Below, piece by piece: positions 8,799 to 16,407 of a DNA stretch of 64,000 bases. Every line of letters starts with the position of its first letter. Positions within the stretch are counted from its first letter, which is position 1. A model generated the notes under the pieces. It saw nothing but the letters and a program-made list of their open reading frames with translations. It was not told where the DNA came from and did no database searches. The DNA is from Flavobacterium sp. CECT 9288. GTDB lineage: Bacteria; Bacteroidota; Bacteroidia; Flavobacteriales; Flavobacteriaceae. Where the stretch lies: NCBI RefSeq assembly GCF_918731615.1, contig NZ_OU957226.1, forward strand, positions 1,488,001-1,552,000. Reading direction: 5' to 3'. The position numbers and the translations under genes are program-made.

Positions 8799-9296
8799 TT
8801 ATTCTAAAATCAACTGCATAAATACAGAGTGCAACCAACGGTCAAATTTAAATCCGGATTCTTTGATTATGCCTACCGTTTTAAAACCAAATTTTTCATG
8901 AAATTCAACGCTACTTTGATTTTCAGAATCAATAACAGCAATCATTGTGTGTAAATTTTGTTTTTTTGCAAGAACTATTAATTCTTCAAGAAGTAATTTA
9001 CCTATTCCTTTTCCATGATGATCTTGGCTTACATATACAGAATGCTCAACCGTAAATTTATAAGCTTCTCGAAAACGGAATTCGCTATACATACCAAAAC
9101 CTACAACAACTCCGTCAATTTCTGCAACAATCACAGGGAAATTTTTACTCTGTTTATCAGCTATAATACTCATTTGTTGCTCTAGTGTTCTTGTATTATA
9201 ATCATACAATGCTGTAGAATGTAAAATATTGTAATTTATAATCTCTAAAATAGCTTGAGCATCTTCGGTTTTATAGGTACGTATCGTAGTTTTCAT
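8799..9296 (-). CDS. GNAT-family N-acetyltransferase, phosphinothricin-acetyltransferase-like
   Basis: This 165-residue protein has a complete GNAT fold. The N-terminal ILEIINYNILHSTALYDY pattern resembles phosphinothricin/methionine-sulfoximine acetyltransferases. The acetyl-CoA pyrophosphate loop HHGKGIGKLLLEELI lies near residues 97-111, and the C-terminal EFHEKFGFKTVGIIKESGFKFDRW is typical of the same subgroup. The likely reaction is transfer of acetyl from acetyl-CoA to a small amine substrate. The natural substrate is unknown and a resistance role should not be assumed. It is divergent from menD. Confidence 0.85.
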   Translation of the reverse strand: MKTTIRTYKTEDAQAILEIINYNILHSTALYDYNTRTLEQQMSIIADKQSKNFPVIVAEIDGVVVGFGMYSEFRFREAYKFTVEHSVYVSQDHHGKGIGKLLLEELIVLAKKQNLHTMIAVIDSENQSSVEFHEKFGFKTVGIIKESGFKFDRWLHSVFMQLILE

Positions 9297-9313
9297 GGGG
9301 TATTTATTTGCTT

Positions 9314-9343
9314 CAAAAATAGCAAATAACAGTTCAAATTCAA
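9314..9343 (-). promoter_or_regulatory. Full consensus promoter of the acetyltransferase gene
   Basis: On the minus strand TTG (9341-9343), a 19-base spacer and TATTTTTG (9314-9321) match the Bacteroidota -33/-7 consensus. The -7 box ends 17 bp before the start codon. Confidence 0.65.
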
Positions 9344-9364
9344 GGAAAAAGACCAGCGAATTTG

Positions 9365-9372
9365 TAACTTTG
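9365..9372 (+). promoter_or_regulatory. -7 box (TAACTTTG) of menD
   Basis: An exact TAnnTTTG match lies 20 bp before the menD ATG, divergent from the acetyltransferase promoter. No clear -33 TTG is seen. Confidence 0.55.
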
Positions 9373-9392
9373 TATCAAAGAAATTAGATACA

Positions 9393-11054
9393 ATGATATA
9401 CCCCAAAATACCTTTGGCGCAAAGCATAATTGAAATTTGCTTAGCCAAGGGAATCACCAACATAATTATTTCCCCGGGTTCCAGAAATGCACCACTTACC
9501 ATAGGTTTTGTAAACAATCCTGCTTTTAAATGTTACAGCATTGCTGATGAACGTTGCGCAGCCTTTGTTGGTTTAGGAATGGCACAACAAACGGCACATC
9601 CAGTGGCACTTGTTTGTACCTCTGGATCCGCTTTATTGAATTATTATCCCGCTTTTGCAGAGGCTTTTTACAGTCAAATTCCACTTGTGGTGATCTCAGC
9701 AGATAGGCCTCAAAGTAAGATTGATATTGGTGATGGACAAACCATTAGACAGGAAAATGTATTCGAAAACCATTCGTTATACAATGCTAATTTGCATGAG
9801 GATGTTTCGGCCGAGAATGATTTAAAAATCAACGAGGCCATTAACACGGCTATTTCTCAAAAAGGTCCCGTTCATATCAATGCTCCTTTTGAAGAACCTT
9901 TGTATGAAACCGTTTCGGAACTTTCAGTCAAAGTAAATACTTTCGCTTCCGCAAATGTGACTGAGACGATTTCCATAGAAGATCTTTCGGAATTTGCAAC
10001 GATTTGGAACAATGCTACAAAGAAAATGATTTTGGTTGGCGTTAACGAACCGAATACCGTTAACGATAAAGTAATTGAGGCTTTCGCCAAAGATGAGTCG
10101 GTTGTAGTGTTGACCGAAACGACTTCCAACTTACACCATGATACTTTTATAAACAATATTGACACGATAATTACCCCTTTTACGAATGAAGATTTTGAAA
10201 ATTTTCGTCCGGATATTTTAGTAACATTTGGCGGAATGGTCGTTTCAAAAAGAATCAAAGCATTTTTACGCAAATACAAACCCAAACACCATTGGCATAT
10301 TGATTCTTGGAGAGCGTATGACACTTTTGGTGCTTTGACGCACCATTTTGAAGTAAATCCAAATGTGTTTTTTGAAACCTTTCTGCCACTTACAAATGCA
10401 ATAGAAAGTAATTATTTCAATCAATTAGACGCAGTAAAAGCATTACGAAAATTAAAAAGCGAAATTTATTTAGATAAAATTCCATTTTCGGATTTTAAAG
10501 TATTTGATAGGGTTATTCAGGGTTTGCCAATAAACAGCCATTTACAAATTAGTAATAGCTCGGCCATCCGCTATGCGCAATTGATAGACATTCACCCTAC
10601 AATTGAAGTGTATTGTAACCGTGGAACTAGTGGAATTGATGGCAGTACATCAACAGCGATTGGTGCGGCTGTGGCCAATAAAAAACCAACCATTTTTATA
10701 ACGGGTGACATAGGTTTTTTGTATGATAGCAATGCATTGTGGAACAGCTATATTCCTAAAAATTTCAAAATTATATTGATTAATAATGGTGGTGGAGGAA
10801 TTTTTAGAATTCTACCGGGACATGAAGAAACGCCAGTTTTTAATACTTTTTTTGAGACATCCCATTGCTTGACCGCCGAAAATTTAGCAAAAATGTATGG
10901 TTTAGAATATACAATTGCTAGTGATGAGGTAAGTCTAGAAAGTGGTCTGATTGCATTGTACGCACAAAATGAGAAGCCATGTATTTTAGAAGTGTTTACA
11001 CCTACATTACAAAATGATAGTATTTTATTGCAATTTTTTAAAGAATTAGTGTAA
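9393..11054 (+). CDS. menD: 2-succinyl-5-enolpyruvyl-6-hydroxy-3-cyclohexene-1-carboxylate synthase (SEPHCHC synthase)
   Basis: This 553-residue thiamine-diphosphate enzyme joins isochorismate and 2-oxoglutarate in the second committed step of menaquinone synthesis. The N-terminal pyrimidine-binding domain has SPGSRNAPLTIGF (about 28-40) and ADERCAAFVGLGMA. The C-terminal cofactor domain has NRGTSGIDGSTSTAIGAA and GDIGFLYDSNALWN...NNGGGGIFRIL, the family's ThDP/Mg motif. Length is usual. menB, menA and menC follow on the same strand but separated by other genes. Confidence 0.96.
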   Translation: MIYPKIPLAQSIIEICLAKGITNIIISPGSRNAPLTIGFVNNPAFKCYSIADERCAAFVGLGMAQQTAHPVALVCTSGSALLNYYPAFAEAFYSQIPLVVISADRPQSKIDIGDGQTIRQENVFENHSLYNANLHEDVSAENDLKINEAINTAISQKGPVHINAPFEEPLYETVSELSVKVNTFASANVTETISIEDLSEFATIWNNATKKMILVGVNEPNTVNDKVIEAFAKDESVVVLTETTSNLHHDTFINNIDTIITPFTNEDFENFRPDILVTFGGMVVSKRIKAFLRKYKPKHHWHIDSWRAYDTFGALTHHFEVNPNVFFETFLPLTNAIESNYFNQLDAVKALRKLKSEIYLDKIPFSDFKVFDRVIQGLPINSHLQISNSSAIRYAQLIDIHPTIEVYCNRGTSGIDGSTSTAIGAAVANKKPTIFITGDIGFLYDSNALWNSYIPKNFKIILINNGGGGIFRILPGHEETPVFNTFFETSHCLTAENLAKMYGLEYTIASDEVSLESGLIALYAQNEKPCILEVFTPTLQNDSILLQFFKELV

Positions 11055-11142
11055 TTTTTTTCTTGTTTTTAATACAACTCTAAGATATAATGTTTAATTT
11101 TAGTCTGTTATAAACAAAAAAACCAACTAAAAACTTTTATTT

Positions 11143-11484
11143 ATGAGCGCAAGAGAAGAATTAATTGTAAAATACGCAGCAGATTTGAAAGAAAAATGCG
11201 GCGTTGATCCAGATATGGATTTATTAACTAAAGTTACAATAGGCTGCGGACCGTCAATTTACAATGCTGATTCAGCAACGGTAGCTGGAAGTCAGCAGTC
11301 AGAATTGGACACAGTAAAAAACAATTTCTTGATTAAGAAATTAGGACTTACTGATGGACAAGAACTAGACGCTGCAATAGATTCGGTAATGGAAAAATAT
11401 GGAAGATCTAATAGAAATAAGTACAGAGCCGTTATTTATTATTTACTTACAGTTCATTTCAAGAAAGAGAGCGTTTACAATTAA
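11143..11484 (+). CDS. DUF2853 family protein
   Basis: This 113-residue soluble helical protein has the DUF2853 pattern: LIVKYAADLKEKCGVDPD near the start, then KVTIGCGPSIYN, a LDTVKNNFLIKKLGL helix and YGRSNRNKYRAVIYYLL near the end. The family is widespread in Bacteroidota and Proteobacteria and has no assigned function. It is flanked by its own terminator and lies 88 bp after menD, so it may have its own promoter. No link to menaquinone synthesis is implied. Confidence 0.8.
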   Translation: MSAREELIVKYAADLKEKCGVDPDMDLLTKVTIGCGPSIYNADSATVAGSQQSELDTVKNNFLIKKLGLTDGQELDAAIDSVMEKYGRSNRNKYRAVIYYLLTVHFKKESVYN

Positions 11485-11510
11485 TCTTAAGATTGATTAC
11501 AAAATGCATA

Positions 11511-11547
11511 AAAAAAGCGTTTGTCGAATTGAGACAAACGCTTTTTT
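11511..11547 (+). terminator. Intrinsic terminator after the DUF2853 gene
   Basis: A perfect stem of AAAAAAGCGTTTGTC and its complement ends in TTTTTT. It is A/T-symmetric and may also serve the convergent peptidase gene. Confidence 0.9.
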
Positions 11548-11614
11548 GTTAAATCACTTTTTTAATCAAAAACACGAGAATTAGTTTCTATTAAATTGAT
11601 TTCATTCTTGAAAG

Positions 11615-12967
11615 TTAACGAATAGGGATAGGGAAAACAGGTAAACTAGAATGACCTAAAGCATCAACCGCTTGCACTGCAAAGAAAAAATTATCTTTAG
11701 AATATGGAATTTCGGCCTTTGTATCTTTTACAAAAATAGTTTTTTCCCAGTGTTGTGATCCTGTTTCTCTAATAAGGATGTTGTAGCCATAAACAGCTTT
11801 TCCTTCTGGGGCAGTCCAAAGTAAAGTAGAGAAATTGGTTAAATCTTTTACTTCAATTCCAACATTAGTTGGAGCTTTTGGTGACCACGCTAAGTTACTG
11901 AAAGTAGCTAAGTTAGAACAGGTTACTTTTTTCATGTATTCAAAGTCCATGAATTCAGGAAGGTCACCATACTGAATGTTATTTTCTTTTCGCACATTTT
12001 GGTGTTGGTGATCGTAGTTTTCGTTCATCTCACAAAAACGAATCGCAGTAAAACCATTTTGACTAAAAGGAGTATGATCACCACCACGCAAGAAACGGTC
12101 GTTGCGGTATACCAGATTAATATCTAATTGATCAACATATTGGTTGGTTACTGTTTTAATGTAACGTGCTAACTGTCTGGATGGACTATCATTATCGCGA
12201 TTAGTTGATTTTCGCATTTTTGCTTCGGCTTCAGTTTCTAGATAGGGAATAGTTTCGCTAAAAACACGCACTCTAGTATTATCACGCAATAAAGTGCCGC
12301 TTGATAAACTGTTGCCTATCATATCATTGTTAAGCATAGCAATCAAATTCCATTTGCCTTCTTTGGCAAGATCAGCAAGATGTTTAGCACCATATAGTCC
12401 TTGTTCTTCACCCACCACAGCCACAAAAATGAGTGTAAAAGGAAATTCTCTTTGACTCATAATTCGGGCAAGTTCCATCATGGCAGCCACTCCAGAAGCG
12501 TCATCATTTGCGCCAGGCGCGTCAGATTTTGCGTCCATTACATCCGAAGCTCTTGAATCTAAGTGACCACTAATTATCATTACGCGATCATCAGTAGGAT
12601 TAGTACCTTTTAAAGTTGCCATTACGTTTCCTAATTCGCTATCTGTTGCAATTCGTTTTCCATCGGCTTTGATGGTAAAAAAATCAATAACAGAAGTAAG
12701 TCTCCCGCCAGAAGCCAAAGCATATTTGTCAAATTCTGATTTTACCCAGCGCTGTGCTGCGCCAATACCACGTGTATTGCTTTTGGTGTCACTCAACGTA
12801 TGGCGTGTACCAAACGAAACGAGTTTGCGTACGGTAGCTTCCATGTTTTCCGATTTCACTTCGGACAGCATTTTTTTGATTTCGGGATCGTCAACCGTTG
12901 CTTGTGCCACGCTCGTAAGTGAGAAACAAACCAACAGTACAAATGTAAAAATGGAGTTAGATTTCAT
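11615..12967 (-). CDS. Secreted M28-family zinc aminopeptidase with C-terminal fibronectin-III-like domain
   Basis: A Sec signal peptide (ending SLTSVAQA) precedes a M28 catalytic domain. The di-zinc ligands are visible: His in SGHLDSRAS, Asp in GANDDASG, the catalytic Glu-Glu pair in VVGEEQGLYG, Asp in LNNDMIGNS, and His in GDHTPFSQNG. A region of about 85 residues after position 365 (APTNVGIEVKDLTNFSTLLWTAPEG...) is fibronectin-III-like. The enzyme would release N-terminal amino acids from peptides in the periplasm or medium. A TAACTTTG box precedes the gene. Confidence 0.9.
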   Translation of the reverse strand: MKSNSIFTFVLLVCFSLTSVAQATVDDPEIKKMLSEVKSENMEATVRKLVSFGTRHTLSDTKSNTRGIGAAQRWVKSEFDKYALASGGRLTSVIDFFTIKADGKRIATDSELGNVMATLKGTNPTDDRVMIISGHLDSRASDVMDAKSDAPGANDDASGVAAMMELARIMSQREFPFTLIFVAVVGEEQGLYGAKHLADLAKEGKWNLIAMLNNDMIGNSLSSGTLLRDNTRVRVFSETIPYLETEAEAKMRKSTNRDNDSPSRQLARYIKTVTNQYVDQLDINLVYRNDRFLRGGDHTPFSQNGFTAIRFCEMNENYDHQHQNVRKENNIQYGDLPEFMDFEYMKKVTCSNLATFSNLAWSPKAPTNVGIEVKDLTNFSTLLWTAPEGKAVYGYNILIRETGSQHWEKTIFVKDTKAEIPYSKDNFFFAVQAVDALGHSSLPVFPIPIR

Positions 12968-12990
12968 TAAGTAGTTTTTATTAGTTTGAC

Positions 12991-12998
12991 CAAAGTTA
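12991..12998 (-). promoter_or_regulatory. -7 box (TAACTTTG) of the M28 peptidase gene
   Basis: An exact consensus match on the minus strand, 23 bp before the start codon. Confidence 0.55.
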
Positions 12999-13114
12999 AG
13001 AAAAAAGAAAAAGAATGCTGCTTGCGTGTTTAATTTTAGGATTTGTTTGAAGTTAAGGCTAGAAAGTATTGGTCGGGATTTGGATTGGAATTTGAATCGT
13101 GAATTGAGAATTTA

Positions 13115-13147
13115 AGACCTAACAGGTTTTAAAAACCTGTTAGGTCT
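13115..13147. repeat. Perfect 16-bp-arm palindrome in an intergenic gap
   Basis: The arms AGACCTAACAGGTTTT and AAAACCTGTTAGGTCT are separated by a single A. There is no terminal T-run, and the element lies far from both flanking genes. It could be a REP-like dispersed palindrome or a protein-binding site. Only one copy was seen here. Confidence 0.8.
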
Positions 13148-13211
13148 CAGCCAAATGAATTTTATGAGACTTACTCTGGAGAACGTTTTCTGAAAACATA
13201 AATTGCAAATC

Positions 13212-13326
13212 TAGCCCCGATGGAAGTGAGTATCCCACGCTTTTGGGCGTGGATACTGCGTACAGCGGGACTACACGTGATGAAACAACGAAGATGGGTG
13301 CTCCTAAAAAGGAAAAGAGGAGCTAT
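13212..13326 (+). repeat. Dispersed structured repeat, copy A (plus orientation)
   Basis: It begins TAGCCCCGATGGAAGTGAG, contains the internal hairpin GTATCC(C)ACGC / GCGTGGATAC, continues GCGTACAGCGGGA and ends with GGAGCTATTTTC. The same skeleton recurs inverted at 19645-19742 and 42458-42536 with unrelated centres. This copy carries about 40 extra bases between the CAGCGGGA and GGAGC motifs. It lies just before the cvfB promoter. Confidence 0.75.
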
Positions 13327-13380
13327 TTTCGCAAAAGTTTTTTTGTGGACGGTTTCTTAATATCCTACTTTCAAACTTCG

Positions 13381-13388
13381 TACCTTTG
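13381..13388 (+). promoter_or_regulatory. -7 box (TACCTTTG) of cvfB
   Basis: An exact consensus match 22 bp before the ATG at 13410. It supports that ATG over the in-frame TTG at 13386, which would fall within the promoter. Confidence 0.65.
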
Positions 13389-13409
13389 CACTTTACAAAA
13401 TACAATATA

Positions 13410-14264
13410 ATGATTGAAATAGGAAAATACAATACGCTAACGATATTACGTGATACCAAAGTGGGTTTGTTTTTGGGAAATCCAGAGCAAGATCCAGAGG
13501 GAATTCATGACATTTTGCTTCCCAACAAATACGTTCCTAACGAATTTGAGATAGGTGAGGAGTTGATCGTGTTTGTGTATTTGGACCATGAAGAAAGACC
13601 AGTTGCTACCACTCTGGAACCGTATATTTTACTGAATGAGTTTGCACTTTTAAGAGTGAATTATACCAATCAAGTAGGAGCGTTTATGGATTGGGGAATG
13701 GAAAAGGATATTTTGGTTCCGTTTAAAGAGCAGGCGCGCCCTATGGAAAAAGGAAAACGCTATTTGGTGTACCTTTATATGGATGAAAAAACCAATAGAT
13801 TAGTCGCTTCTAGTAAATTGAATCAGTTTTTGAAAAATGAAAACCTAACTGTTGAGAAAGGTGAGGAAGTTGATTTGATTGTGTCGCATATTACGGAGTT
13901 GGGAATCAACGTGATTATCAACGAAAAGTATAAAGGATTGATGTACAAGGATGAAGTGTATGATGATGCCATTCGAACGGGAGACCGCATGCGTGGTTAC
14001 ATTAAAACAATCAGGCCAGACAATAAAATTGATGTTTCTTTACAAATACAAGGTTATCAAAGTATTGAACCCAATGCCGAAAAAATTCTGGATGAACTGC
14101 GCGCAAGCAGAGGTTTTTTGAGATTGACTGATAATTCTCATCCCGAAGACATTAAAACGGTGTTGAAGATGAGTAAAAAAACGTTTAAAAAAGCAATTGG
14201 TTCTTTATACAGGGAGCAATTGATTGAAATTAAGGAAGACGGAATTTATTTAGTTAAAGAATAA
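13410..14264 (+). CDS. cvfB: S1-domain RNA-binding protein, CvfB/YitL family
   Basis: The 284-residue protein carries tandem S1-like OB folds and a C-terminal winged-helix part, as in CvfB. Visible pieces are VGLFLGNPEQ, LRVNYTNQVGAFMDWGMEKDIL, VSHITELGINVIINEKYKGLMYKDEV and the end ASRGFLRLTDNSHPEDIKTVL...KKAIGSLYREQLIEI. CvfB proteins bind RNA and influence virulence-gene or stress expression in Firmicutes; in Bacteroidota the role is not defined. The ATG chosen fits the -7 box. The gene has its own promoter and terminator. Confidence 0.88.
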   Translation: MIEIGKYNTLTILRDTKVGLFLGNPEQDPEGIHDILLPNKYVPNEFEIGEELIVFVYLDHEERPVATTLEPYILLNEFALLRVNYTNQVGAFMDWGMEKDILVPFKEQARPMEKGKRYLVYLYMDEKTNRLVASSKLNQFLKNENLTVEKGEEVDLIVSHITELGINVIINEKYKGLMYKDEVYDDAIRTGDRMRGYIKTIRPDNKIDVSLQIQGYQSIEPNAEKILDELRASRGFLRLTDNSHPEDIKTVLKMSKKTFKKAIGSLYREQLIEIKEDGIYLVKE

Positions 14265-14270
14265 AAAAAA

Positions 14271-14306
14271 GAAAGACTAATCTATAAAGGTTAGTCTTTC
14301 TCTTTT
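14271..14306 (+). terminator. Intrinsic terminator of cvfB
   Basis: A perfect 10-bp stem (GAAAGACTAA and complement) with a 10-base loop, followed by TCTTTTT. Confidence 0.85.
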
Positions 14307-14981
14307 TAATACTACAATAAAAAAATAGTACAAGTATTAAAATATAATAATGGTTGAAAGAAACGGTATGTGCATGCTCATCATAGTATTTATGACTATT
14401 TTTAAGATGTAACAGCGACATTAGTTGCTTTTGACCTCTTTTATTATATGTTCAATTCATTGCGCTAACGTGAAAAAATAGTTTCGCTATGACCTTGGTT
14501 TTTCTTTAATAGATTAGATTATTTTCTAAAAAATATTTTTAATACTGTTTTGCACAGCAACAACAAGAAAAATAATACTTTGGTTAAACCTCAGGTGCTA
14601 CTTTATTTTTACTACGACTAAGATTAATGACTTGTTCATAGATTTTTTGCTCTGGAATTCTGAAAAAATAAAGCGAATAATTTCCTTAGAAAAAAGAGCG
14701 GTAACATTTTTAATGGTAAACAATACATTCTTTTTTTAGGTTAATAACTCAGTGAAGTATAATTAAGAAAATCAACTTTGAAGCTTGTAATAAGATGATT
14801 AACTTATTATAAATTTAAAAAATAGTATGCTAATAACCATTAAGAATATCGTTTTTTTTCTGATTTTTAACATTTTAAATCCTTTCATCAGAGAAGGATT
14901 ACCATAAGCTTATTCAAAATAGACTAGATATAATGTAAAAAATGATTTATTTTTACACTGAAATAATTTAAAACAATTACC
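14307..14981. other. Gene-free AT-rich stretch of about 675 bp
   Basis: No open frame with family resemblance, no RNA gene and no repeat was recognised on either strand. The only weak structure is a short imperfect hairpin around 14879-14901 (AATCCTT / AAGGATT). The menB leader or promoter must lie near its right end, but no TAnnTTTG box is convincing. It may be a decayed gene or hold an unrecognised RNA. Confidence 0.5.
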
Positions 14982-15812
14982 ATGGATTGGATTACTGCCA
15001 AAGAGTACGAAGATATCACCTATAAGAAATGTAACGGCGTTGCAAGAATTGCGTTTAACAGACCCGATGTACGCAATGCTTTTCGACCAAAAACTACTGC
15101 CGAGTTGTACAATGCTTTTTATGACGCCCAAGAAGATACCTCAATAGGTGTAGTTTTGTTGTCAGCTGAAGGACCATCTTCTAAAGATGGTGTGTACTCT
15201 TTTTGCAGTGGTGGCGATCAAAACGCACGTGGCCATCAAGGTTATGTGGGTGATGACGGGCAACATCGTTTGAATATTTTAGAAGTACAACGATTAATTC
15301 GTTTTATGCCAAAGGTGGTTATTGCAGTAGTGCCAGGATGGGCAGTAGGTGGTGGACACAGCTTACATGTAGTGTGTGATATGACACTTGCTAGTAAAGA
15401 GCACGCTATTTTTAAACAAACCGATGCGGATGTAACTAGTTTTGACGGAGGTTATGGATCAGCTTATTTGGCTAAAATGGTAGGTCAAAAAAAAGCTAGA
15501 GAAATTTTCTTTCTAGGACGTAATTATTCGGCTCAAGAAGCTATGGATATGGGTATGGTAAATGCTGTGGTGCCTCATGATGAATTAGAAGCAACAGCTT
15601 ACGAATGGGCACAAGAAATTTTGCAAAAATCGCCTATGGCTATTAAAATGCTAAAATTTGCTATGAACTTGACTGATGATGGTATGGTGGGCCAACAAGT
15701 ATTTGCTGGTGAAGCTACTCGATTAGCATACATGACCGAAGAAGCAAAAGAAGGTAGAAATGCATTTTTAGAAAAAAGAAAACCAAATTTTGAAAAAAAA
15801 TGGTTGCCATAA
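14982..15812 (+). CDS. menB: 1,4-dihydroxy-2-naphthoyl-CoA synthase
   Basis: This 276-residue crotonase-fold enzyme performs the Dieckmann-type ring closure of O-succinylbenzoyl-CoA in menaquinone synthesis. Family features are visible: FNRPDVRNAFRPKT near the start, the SGGDQNARG loop, the oxyanion-hole segment VPGWAVGGGHSLHVVCDMTLAS, the catalytic Asp in TSFDGGYGSAYLA, and the C-terminal MTEEAKEGRNAFLEKRKPNF. Length is standard. Confidence 0.97.
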   Translation: MDWITAKEYEDITYKKCNGVARIAFNRPDVRNAFRPKTTAELYNAFYDAQEDTSIGVVLLSAEGPSSKDGVYSFCSGGDQNARGHQGYVGDDGQHRLNILEVQRLIRFMPKVVIAVVPGWAVGGGHSLHVVCDMTLASKEHAIFKQTDADVTSFDGGYGSAYLAKMVGQKKAREIFFLGRNYSAQEAMDMGMVNAVVPHDELEATAYEWAQEILQKSPMAIKMLKFAMNLTDDGMVGQQVFAGEATRLAYMTEEAKEGRNAFLEKRKPNFEKKWLP

Positions 15813-15822
15813 AAAGTTTTAA

Positions 15823-15853
15823 GTTTTAGGTTTTCAATTCGAAAACCTAAAAC
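15823..15853. repeat. Inverted repeat between menB and the PH-domain gene
   Basis: A 13-bp perfect stem (GTTTTAGGTTTTC and complement) with loop AATTC. No T-run follows on the plus strand, so it may slow or process the transcript rather than end it. Confidence 0.65.
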
Positions 15854-15885
15854 GTTACACTTTAAAATTGAAAGAAAATAAAAAA

Positions 15886-16407
15886 ATGCAAAACTTTTCG
15901 AACGAAATAATTGATACCGATTTACTCCCAAAATACGAGGAAGTAATTTTTACAAAATTGCATCCCAAATATATTTTTGTGATGGCAATCAAGCTTGCTA
16001 TTTTGATTATTGCACTAATTGCAGCTCCTTTTATTTATTTGTACTTTGAACCAGATGGTTTTTCAGGTAGAATATCATTTTTATTAGGTTTAATGTCTCC
16101 ATTTGTATTTCTATTTATCGTTTTATTTGCGCTGCTTAGTTTTAGAAAAAAAGGTTTTGCATTTAGAGAACATGACGTTTTGTATCGATATGGAGTTTTG
16201 GCTACCAATACAATCATAATTCCTTATAATAGAGTGCAACATGTAGCCTTACATGAAGGATTTATACCTGGTTTTTTTGGCTTAGCCGAAATAGAAATAT
16301 TTACAGCGGGCGGAAGTTCTAGTGACATTCAAATACCCGGAATTGAAAAGGAACAAGCCGAAAATATCAAACAGTTATTGATGGTTAAAATTCAAAAACA
16401 ACTGTAA
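15886..16407 (+). CDS. PH-domain (bPH2/DUF304) membrane protein, YdbS-like
   Basis: About 173 residues. Two transmembrane segments near residues 30-75 (MAIKLAILIIALIAAPFIYLY and the LLGLMSPFVFLFIVLFALL stretch) precede a bacterial PH-like domain with FREHDVLYRYGVLATNTIIIPYNRVQHVAL and GLAEIEIFTAGGSSSDIQIPGI. The ATG at 15886 is preferred over an in-frame TTG six codons earlier. Its stop overlaps the start of the next gene by one base, so the two are a translationally coupled YdbS/YdbT-type pair. Function in the membrane is not established. Confidence 0.85.
   Translation: MQNFSNEIIDTDLLPKYEEVIFTKLHPKYIFVMAIKLAILIIALIAAPFIYLYFEPDGFSGRISFLLGLMSPFVFLFIVLFALLSFRKKGFAFREHDVLYRYGVLATNTIIIPYNRVQHVALHEGFIPGFFGLAEIEIFTAGGSSSDIQIPGIEKEQAENIKQLLMVKIQKQL

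Noticed and set aside
8799..9296. Acetyltransferase as an antibiotic or herbicide resistance gene
   Set aside because: The fold matches the phosphinothricin acetyltransferase subgroup, but substrates vary widely and nothing in the context supports resistance.
13386..13409. TTG at 13386 as the cvfB start
   Set aside because: It lies within the TACCTTTG promoter box; the ATG at 13410 fits the family start.
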